Below, piece by piece: positions 1 through 4,463 of a stretch of 6,675 nucleotides of DNA. Both the position numbers and the translations under genes were made by a program. How positions within the stretch are numbered: the first letter of the stretch is position 1; each line of letters starts with the position of its first letter. Source of the DNA: Anaerolineae bacterium (GTDB lineage: Bacteria; Chloroflexota; Anaerolineae; 4572-78; J111); the NCBI GenBank assembly GCA_020433785.1, contig JAGRCC010000359.1:1-6675 (forward strand), in the 5' to 3' direction. Below the pieces are notes generated by a model. It saw only the letters and a list, made by a program, of their open reading frames with translations. It made no database searches and was not told the DNA's origin.

Positions 1-49
<49 letters not shown>

Positions 50-63
50 TTACGTAGCCCGAA

Positions 64-91
64 ATTATAGCACAGCTCATGGAAAAGACAA
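64..91 (-). promoter_or_regulatory. Probable sigma70-type promoter of tRNA-Val
   Basis: The minus strand carries a perfect TATAAT -10 box at 69-64, preceded by TGC, which forms an extended -10 element. A TTGTCT -35-like hexamer (4 of 6 consensus matches) sits at 91-86 with a 16-base spacer. Initiation would fall near 57-58, a few bases before the mature tRNA 5' end at 49. A GC-containing stretch (CGGGC) follows the -10 box, as in many stable-RNA promoters. The element lies in the 68-base gap after moxR. Confidence 0.7.
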
Positions 92-117
92 ATTGGGAGC
101 AGCTGCAAAAACGCTAG

Positions 118-1071
118 CTATTCGGGGATCACTTCCAAGGCCAAGTTGGTCCGCTCTACAATATCCTTTAACACGGCTGGCGTCGTTCGGCCGCGGAGTT
201 GACTTTCCGGCTTGAGGATTAAACGGTGGGTCAGGGTTAGCGGGATGAGCGTTTTGATATCATCGGGAATGACATAGTGGCGGCCGCGCAGAGCGGCCAG
301 GGCCTGGCTGGTTTTGTACAGGGCCAAACTGCCGCGCGGACTGGCTCCCAAGGCCAGGTCCGGATGGTGGCGTGTGGCCTGTACCAGAGACAGAATATAC
401 TCCTCCAACGATTCATCCACATGAATCTGGCTGACCTCCTGCCCCAGGGCTAAAAGCACCTGCCCATCGACCACCGGCCCCAATGTCTCGATGGGGTGGG
501 CCAGCCGCTGGCTGCGGATGATGCGGCGTTCATCAGCCTGGCTGGGATAGCCCATGTCGAGCCGCATCAGAAAGCGGTCGAGCTGGGCTTCGGGCAGGGG
601 GAACGTCCCTTCGAATTCAACCGGGTTTTGGGTGGCCAGTACTAAAAAGGGGCGCGGCAGGGGGCGGGCCAGGCCATCCACGGTGACCTGCCGCTCTTGC
701 ATGGCTTCCAGCAGGGCCGATTGGGTGCGCGGGGTGGCCCGGTTGATTTCATCGGCCAGCAGAATGTTGACAAAGACCGGCCCGGCCCGAAACTCAAAGC
801 GGCTGTCGGATTGTAAAAAGATGGATACCCCGGTAATGTCGCTGGGCAGTAAATCGGGCGTACATTGCAGCCGTTTGAAATCGATACCCATACTAACGGC
901 CATGCTGCGGGCCAGCATGGTTTTGCCGGTGCCGGGTACATCCTCCAGCAGCACGTGGCCCTGGCATAACATGGCCACCAGGAGAAATTCGATTTGCTCC
1001 CGCTTGCCCACGATAACCTTCTCAACGTTATCGATAATTTTAGCGGCGAAGTCGGCCACGGCGTTGGCCAT
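118..1071 (-). CDS. MoxR-family AAA+ ATPase
   Basis: This 317-residue protein is a full-length MoxR-type AAA+ ATPase, a family of cytosolic chaperone-like ATPases that typically remodel or activate partner proteins carrying VWA or DUF58 domains. Walker A is EDVPGTGKT at residues 43-51 (K50, T51). Walker B is ILLADE at 103-108, followed by INRATPRTQ. Sensor 1 is N149 in the ATQNP motif, the arginine finger is R166 in PEAQLDRF, and sensor 2 is R246 in ASPRG. All catalytic positions look intact, so it should hydrolyse ATP. The ATG at 1071 is preceded by GAGAGGA about nine bases upstream, a good ribosome-binding site. It is the last gene of the minus-strand cluster, 36 bases after the second ParA-like gene. 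The usual DUF58/VWA partner is not in the window, so its client is unknown. I left the symbol blank because moxR is a family name here, not a proven orthologue. Confidence 0.95.
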   Translation of the reverse strand: MANAVADFAAKIIDNVEKVIVGKREQIEFLLVAMLCQGHVLLEDVPGTGKTMLARSMAVSMGIDFKRLQCTPDLLPSDITGVSIFLQSDSRFEFRAGPVFVNILLADEINRATPRTQSALLEAMQERQVTVDGLARPLPRPFLVLATQNPVEFEGTFPLPEAQLDRFLMRLDMGYPSQADERRIIRSQRLAHPIETLGPVVDGQVLLALGQEVSQIHVDESLEEYILSLVQATRHHPDLALGASPRGSLALYKTSQALAALRGRHYVIPDDIKTLIPLTLTHRLILKPESQLRGRTTPAVLKDIVERTNLALEVIPE

Positions 1072-1107
1072 GACAAGAAATCCTCTCTTTTTACGGCAGT
1101 TGAACGA

Positions 1108-1857
1108 CTAAGCGATAATATGTGAGGCGGCTTTTTCTAAAGCGGTGGTAACCGGATGGTTAGGATAACGCAGCGCGAAGATGTCGCGATTGGCCATCGC
1201 CATAAACTGGTCGAGGTGAGGCAAGATGGTCGCGACTTCGCAGTTATAAAGGCGCTCTATTTTAGCGGCGACTTGCTCAAAATCGAACGTTAAGGGCGCT
1301 TCGTTGACAACCAGATATAACTGCGGGACATCTAACTGCCGAACCACCTCAACCGCCACGCCGGTTCCCTGATAATCCCCTTGATTGAGTCGCAGGATGA
1401 TAACCAAGGCATCGGCTACTGTCACCGGAACCAGGGCCTTTTCACCCAGGCCGGCGTAAGTATCGACCAAGAGGGTATCGAGTTGGAACTGGTCGATGAG
1501 GGTTTGGTAACCGGTGTGAAGCAGTTCCGCATCATCAACGCCGATGATCTGTCGAGACGGGCGGCCGGGCTTATTTCCGGGAACCAACAAGATTTGACCG
1601 GGTGGGGAAATTGATGGGAGGTTCAATGGGTAAGACGCTTGCTCAATGGAACAATCGCCCCATAAATAATCGTTAAAGGTGTAATGAATAGTTTCATCGG
1701 CTAAGCCGAAGAGACTATGCTGAACCGGCTCCTCGGTAATGGCGTCAACCAAGCCGACAACGTTCCCTTTTTTAGCCAACAAGTAGGCCATATTTGCGGC
1801 AATATTTGAGCGGCCAACTCCATGGTAAAATGAATGAAACAATACTACCTTAGGCAT
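1108..1857 (-). CDS. ParA/MinD-like P-loop protein with degenerate nucleotide-binding site
   Basis: This 249-residue protein is a SIMIBI-class ParA/MinD relative and a clear paralogue of the gene immediately upstream. Both have NDYLWG at 62-67, a DYQGT motif, a VVN motif and an FDFEQV/YDFEQV block. Its P-loop reads FYHGVGRSN at 10-18, where family members have KGGxGKS/T. The signature lysine position is Y11 and the Walker A lysine position is R16. In switch I, D38 is kept but the second aspartate position is I40. The Walker B aspartate remains (LLVDTYAG, D132). By MinD numbering, residues needed for hydrolysis and for contacts across the nucleotide sandwich dimer are therefore replaced. I infer a weak or inactive ATPase, possibly a regulatory partner of the upstream paralogue. 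The ATG at 1857 has CGGAG seven bases upstream. The R16 codon is CGC, so a single-base error cannot explain it. Confidence 0.9.
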   Translation of the reverse strand: MPKVVLFHSFYHGVGRSNIAANMAYLLAKKGNVVGLVDAITEEPVQHSLFGLADETIHYTFNDYLWGDCSIEQASYPLNLPSISPPGQILLVPGNKPGRPSRQIIGVDDAELLHTGYQTLIDQFQLDTLLVDTYAGLGEKALVPVTVADALVIILRLNQGDYQGTGVAVEVVRQLDVPQLYLVVNEAPLTFDFEQVAAKIERLYNCEVATILPHLDQFMAMANRDIFALRYPNHPVTTALEKAASHIIA

Positions 1858-1913
1858 TTGTTAGCTCCGAGAGGCAGCTGGAGGTCGAGCAACTTCCGGA
1901 CAAATTTTATCAT

Positions 1914-1967
1914 TGTGGCATAGTGGTCTCGTCGGGTTCAACACCTATTCGAGCAATAAATGCCACA
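1914..1967. repeat. Inverted repeat between the two ParA-like genes
   Basis: TGTGGCAT at 1914-1921 is exactly complementary to ATGCCACA at 1960-1967. A nested CTCG/CGAG pair lies at 1928-1931 and 1950-1953. The structure sits in the 113-base gap between the two ParA-like genes, upstream of the second one. No uridine run follows, so it does not look like an intrinsic terminator. It could be an mRNA processing or stability element, or a protein-binding site. Confidence 0.4.
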
Positions 1968-1970
1968 CCA

Positions 1971-2726
1971 TTAGCTCATGAGTTTTTGAGCAATTTGTCG
2001 ATAAAGCTGGGTCATTTCATGGTCAGGGTAACGCAGGACAAAAACGCCGGCGCTGGCCAGGGCCATCATCTCATCTGAGTGGGGCATAACCGCGGCTACT
2101 TCGGCCGAGTAAAGCTGCTCCACTTGGCTTCTCACCTGCTCGAAATCATACACGAGCGGTGTTTTATTGACGACGATGACCAGTCTGGGTACATTGAGCT
2201 TGCGAGCCACCTCAACGGTGACGCTGGTGCCCTGATAATCCTGCTGGTCAGGGCGCATAATCACGGCCAGGGCATCGGAAATAGCCACGGACAGCAGCGT
2301 TTCCTCATTCAGGCCGGGGTGAGTATCGATCATCAAAACATCCAGGTCAAGGGCTTCGACCAGTTCGTGGAAGCCGTCGTTGAGCAGGCCCACATCGTAG
2401 CCCTCACGCAGGACCCGGGCAATTTCACCGGCTTTAATGCTGGAAGGGATCAGATAGATTGTGCCGGAAATATTGCCGCCTAAACTGCTGGTCACTTCAT
2501 AGGCGGCCTCTTCGATATTACATTTGCCCCACAGATAATCATTGAGCGAATACTTCATTTCATCTTCTGAAAAACCAAACAACACATGAATACCCGGCGA
2601 TTGAATATCGGTATCAATCACACCGACCCGCAACCCCTGGCCAGCCAAAACAGCGGAGATGTTGGCCGTTGTGTTAGATTTTCCTGTGCCTCCTCGAAAG
2701 GAGTGGATAGAGATAATTTTAGACAT
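1971..2726 (-). CDS. ParA/MinD-like ATPase
   Basis: This 251-residue protein is a ParA/MinD-family ATPase, a group that forms ATP-bound sandwich dimers and positions DNA, membrane-bound or protein cargo. The P-loop FRGGTGKSN (10-18) keeps the Walker A lysine K16 and S17, but the deviant signature lysine position is R11. Switch I (VIDTDIQSPG) retains both D38 and D40. Walker B/switch II is LMIDTHPGLNEE with D134, and the base-recognition motif VVNK is at 185-188. Apart from R11 the active site looks functional. The ATG at 2726 has GGGAG eight bases upstream. It lies 78 bases downstream of the winged-helix gene and 113 bases upstream of its degenerate paralogue. Plasmid or chromosome partition is unlikely to be the role, because no ParB-like gene or parS array is visible nearby. 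I recall similar proteins annotated only as MinD/ParA family in cyanobacteria and Chloroflexota. Confidence 0.93.
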   Translation of the reverse strand: MSKIISIHSFRGGTGKSNTTANISAVLAGQGLRVGVIDTDIQSPGIHVLFGFSEDEMKYSLNDYLWGKCNIEEAAYEVTSSLGGNISGTIYLIPSSIKAGEIARVLREGYDVGLLNDGFHELVEALDLDVLMIDTHPGLNEETLLSVAISDALAVIMRPDQQDYQGTSVTVEVARKLNVPRLVIVVNKTPLVYDFEQVRSQVEQLYSAEVAAVMPHSDEMMALASAGVFVLRYPDHEMTQLYRQIAQKLMS

Positions 2727-2804
2727 AATCTTTGCTCCCAGCTCTATTTTAGGGGGTTTAAGTTGATGAACCTAATGGGCTCATCACTATGACCTGTAAG
2801 CCTA

Positions 2805-3152
2805 TTATTCCAGCTCATCCTTGAATATGTCATCTAATTTGGACCAAATATTGTCTGAAACCACCTTGTCGGCTTTGCGTCCAAATTGGGCCTTGTACCA
2901 AATCTCTTGTTTGACTTTAACTTGTCGAACAAAACCCTTATTAATCAGTTTATCGAGCGTTTGTTGGGCCTGGTCGTGCGCCTGATTAAGGCTTTTGGCC
3001 ACATCTTCAAGTTTCATCCCATTTTTGCGGATAATTTGGTTAACCAGATCAGCCAACTCCGACGGCATATCCAGCAAATCAACGGGTGACAACCCTTTTT
3101 TATTATTTCGCGCATCTAGGTCATCCTGCAAACGGTCATAAATTCCGCCCAT
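2805..3152 (-). CDS. Small winged-helix (wHTH) protein
   Basis: This 115-residue protein has a helix-rich core resembling a winged helix-turn-helix. Residues 31-55 contain a helix and the turn NGMKLEDVAKSL. A probable recognition helix (about 58-71, HDQAQQTLDKLINKG) is followed by a beta wing (FVRQVKVKQEIWYKAQ, 74-89). A charged C-terminal helix spans about 92-115 (IWSKLDDIF). The likely role is DNA binding or a protein-interaction wHTH. I chose the ATG at 3152 over the upstream in-frame ATG at 3209 because GGAG lies at 3164-3161, eight bases before it, and because the stop TGA of the zinc-binding gene overlaps it by one base (TGATG). The 19 extra residues from 3209 would be encoded wholly inside the upstream gene. 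Sampled lines of this gene are near 40% GC, lower than the rest of the cluster. It could be the autoregulator of the operon, but nothing here proves that. Confidence 0.8.
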   Translation of the reverse strand: MGGIYDRLQDDLDARNNKKGLSPVDLLDMPSELADLVNQIIRKNGMKLEDVAKSLNQAHDQAQQTLDKLINKGFVRQVKVKQEIWYKAQFGRKADKVVSDNIWSKLDDIFKDELE

Positions 3153-3373
3153 CAGTATATCTCCGGCATGGATATTGGCTCCGGCTGGGGTTTGCATTGA
3201 CCACACCACAAGGCGTCAGCTACAACAATGGTTTTGGGGGTTTGATTTTCCCCAACATAAACGGCCAAAATAAAGGGCATTTTAGAGTGGCAATCGTGAC
3301 AAACGCCTCGACCGCAAAATCTACAGACGCCAACAGCAGTTACGTTACATTGGTAGCAAACCATATACTGCAT
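3152..3373 (-). CDS. Small cysteine-rich zinc-binding (B-box-like) protein
   Basis: This 73-residue protein has four CxxC pairs: C6/C9, C17/C20, C25/C28 and C57/C60. The pattern C-x2-C-x7-C-x2-C-x4-C-x2-C with CGRGVCHDC resembles the B-box-type zinc finger seen at the N-terminus of bacterial membrane or signalling proteins, but here it is a free-standing small protein with an extra CxxC pair. No membrane segment or signal peptide is evident. A protein-interaction or adaptor role is more likely than sequence-specific DNA binding, as an inference. It is the first gene of the minus-strand cluster and its stop overlaps the wHTH start by one base, so translation of the two is probably coupled. The start is uncertain. 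AGG touches the ATG at 3373, whereas it is nine bases from the in-frame ATG at 3364, which would remove three residues and still keep all cysteines. Confidence 0.72.
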   Translation of the reverse strand: MQYMVCYQCNVTAVGVCRFCGRGVCHDCHSKMPFILAVYVGENQTPKTIVVADALWCGQCKPQPEPISMPEIY

Positions 3374-3388
3374 CCTATTCGGATTTTA

Positions 3389-3400
3389 TTTATCGATAAA
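3389..3400. promoter_or_regulatory. Perfect 12-bp palindrome, candidate operator site 1
   Basis: TTTATCGATAAA is a perfect palindrome placed 16 bases upstream of the first ATG of the zinc-finger gene. It is made of two overlapping copies of the half-site TTTATCG, which also forms the second palindrome at 3526-3540. Its position fits an operator or promoter-overlapping site for the minus-strand operon. No regulator is proven. Confidence 0.35.
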
Positions 3401-3525
3401 GAGCCTAATTATTTTAAGCCAGCCTTATCGAGCGCATTTGGAGGATAAACGTTTAAGTCGAATAATATTAAGTGACGTACGATTAGATGTATACGCCCCG
3501 TAATTAAAAATCATACGTGGTAGAT

Positions 3526-3540
3526 CGATAAATTTTATCG
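3526..3540. promoter_or_regulatory. 15-bp inverted repeat, candidate operator site 2
   Basis: CGATAAA at 3526-3532 and TTTATCG at 3534-3540 are perfect inverted copies around one central base. They use the same heptamer as the palindrome at 3389-3400 but in the opposite arrangement. The site is 77 bases upstream of the kinase start. A lone TTATCG also occurs at 3425-3430. Recurrence within one AT-rich region suggests a protein-binding site, though such motifs are also favoured by base composition. Confidence 0.35.
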
Positions 3541-3608
3541 TGTCATTCTTAAGTCAGAATACCGCATTCCTATTAATAATGCAAATAAAAGCGGATAATT
3601 CAATTTGT

Positions 3609-3614
3609 GAGGAG
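3609..3614 (+). promoter_or_regulatory. Ribosome-binding site that sets the kinase start
   Basis: GAGGAG lies three bases before the ATG at 3618 (GAGG is five bases away). This favours 3618 over the in-frame ATG at 3540, whose 26 extra residues are encoded by AT-rich sequence unlike the gene body and show no family similarity. Confidence 0.65.
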
Positions 3615-3617
3615 CGA

Positions 3618-4442
3618 ATGGTAACCCCGATTGCTGATGTTTTTGTTATTGGTACGGCTTCATTGGATGTATTACACCTGGCCGACGGCCGGACCGCCCG
3701 CACCGCCGGCGGAGCCGGGCTATACACCGCCCTGGCCGCCCGCCAGGCCGGAGCGCGAACCGGTCTCTACGCGCCCAAGCCCCAGCCGATCCCCGAGCCG
3801 TTACAGCCGGCCGCCGATCGCCTGGATTGGCGGGGGCCGACCGTTGCCCCGGCTGACCTGCCCCGCCTGGCGATTGCCCATCACGGGCACGGCCGGGCCA
3901 CGTTGCTTAACACCTCGTGGGGCGCTGAGGCGCAGTTGACCCCGGCGGCGCTGCCCGCTGAGGTCGGACAGGCCCGCTATGTCCACCTGGCCGCGCTAAG
4001 TTCAGCCCAACGCCAGCTTGATTTTCTGCTGGCGTTAACGCCTCACCCCGGCTTAATATCCGTGGGCACCTACGCCCGGCTGGTTTATAATGAAGCGGAG
4101 ACCGTCCGCCGGCTGTTTGAACGGGCCGATCTCTTTTTTATGAACGAGAACGAAGCCAACGGCCTGTTCGGCCGCGTTGACCAGGCCCGAACTCGGCCGG
4201 GGGCGCTGCTTTTTGTTACGCTCGATGCCGCCGGGGCGTTAGTCATTGAAGGCGACCAGGTGACCCGCGTTCCCGGCCGGCCCGTGCCCGAGGTCGATCC
4301 GACTGGCGCGGGCGACACCTTCTGCGGCGCGACCCTGGCCGGCCTGGCTCAAGGGTTGTCGCCCACGGCCGCCGCCCAACAGGCCGTGCAGTTGGCCGCG
4401 CAGACGGTTGGGGCGGTGGGACCGGCGGCGCTGGTGGGGTGA
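3618..4442 (+). CDS. PfkB/ribokinase-family carbohydrate kinase
   Basis: This 274-residue protein is a PfkB-family kinase, which transfers the gamma-phosphate of ATP to a sugar, nucleoside or related hydroxyl. The C-terminal family signature is DPTGAGDTF at 227-235, with anion-hole glycines and the catalytic base D233. The NxxE motif is NENE at 176-179 inside a FFMNENEANGLFG block. The N-terminal substrate-side motif is AGGAGLYTALAARQAG at 30-45. That motif lacks the asparagine usual in ribokinase and fructokinase (GGxxxN), and the ATP-site strand reads VTLDAAGAL where VTLG is common. At 274 residues it is somewhat shorter than typical members. I therefore do not assign a substrate; it resembles the broad group of unassigned PfkB kinases. 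It is transcribed away from the zinc-finger operon and converges with the lipoprotein gene, leaving a 21-base gap. Confidence 0.9.
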   Translation: MVTPIADVFVIGTASLDVLHLADGRTARTAGGAGLYTALAARQAGARTGLYAPKPQPIPEPLQPAADRLDWRGPTVAPADLPRLAIAHHGHGRATLLNTSWGAEAQLTPAALPAEVGQARYVHLAALSSAQRQLDFLLALTPHPGLISVGTYARLVYNEAETVRRLFERADLFFMNENEANGLFGRVDQARTRPGALLFVTLDAAGALVIEGDQVTRVPGRPVPEVDPTGAGDTFCGATLAGLAQGLSPTAAAQQAVQLAAQTVGAVGPAALVG

Positions 4443-4463
4443 AGCTGATAAACGGTCTCTCGC

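Larger units (their letters stand above)
3374..3617. other. AT-rich divergent intergenic region (no gene)
   Basis: These 244 bases separate the minus-strand zinc-finger operon from the plus-strand kinase. By direct count the region is about 34% GC, much lower than the kinase coding region. No ORF with recognisable protein features covers it; the plus-strand frame running in from 3086 is a shadow of the zinc-finger and wHTH genes. It should hold promoters for both directions. I found several AT-rich -10-like hexamers, such as GATAAT at 3594-3599 and AATAAT at 3575-3580, but none has a convincing -35 partner, so I do not annotate a specific promoter. Two palindromes are listed separately. Confidence 0.7.

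Noticed and set aside
554..1111. Long plus-strand open frame opposite moxR
   Set aside because: It is antisense to a gene with every AAA+ motif intact and has no recognisable domain of its own.
1810..1812. Sequencing error as the cause of K16R in the second ParA-like protein
   Set aside because: The codon is CGC, which differs from both lysine codons at more than one base, and other active-site residues have changed too.
3153..3209. Upstream start for the wHTH gene at 3209
   Set aside because: The extra 19 residues lie entirely within the zinc-finger gene; the start at 3152 has a good ribosome-binding site and a TGATG overlap.
3086..3448. 120-residue plus-strand open frame across the zinc-finger and wHTH genes
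   Set aside because: It is the complement of two genes with clear motifs and good start signals, and its translation shows no family features.
3540..3617. N-terminal extension of the kinase from the ATG at 3540
   Set aside because: The sequence is AT-rich, has no family similarity and overlaps a candidate operator; GAGGAG supports the ATG at 3618.
4443..4463. Bidirectional terminator between the convergent genes
   Set aside because: Only a weak GAAG/CTTC pairing is present, overlapping coding ends, with no T-run on either strand.
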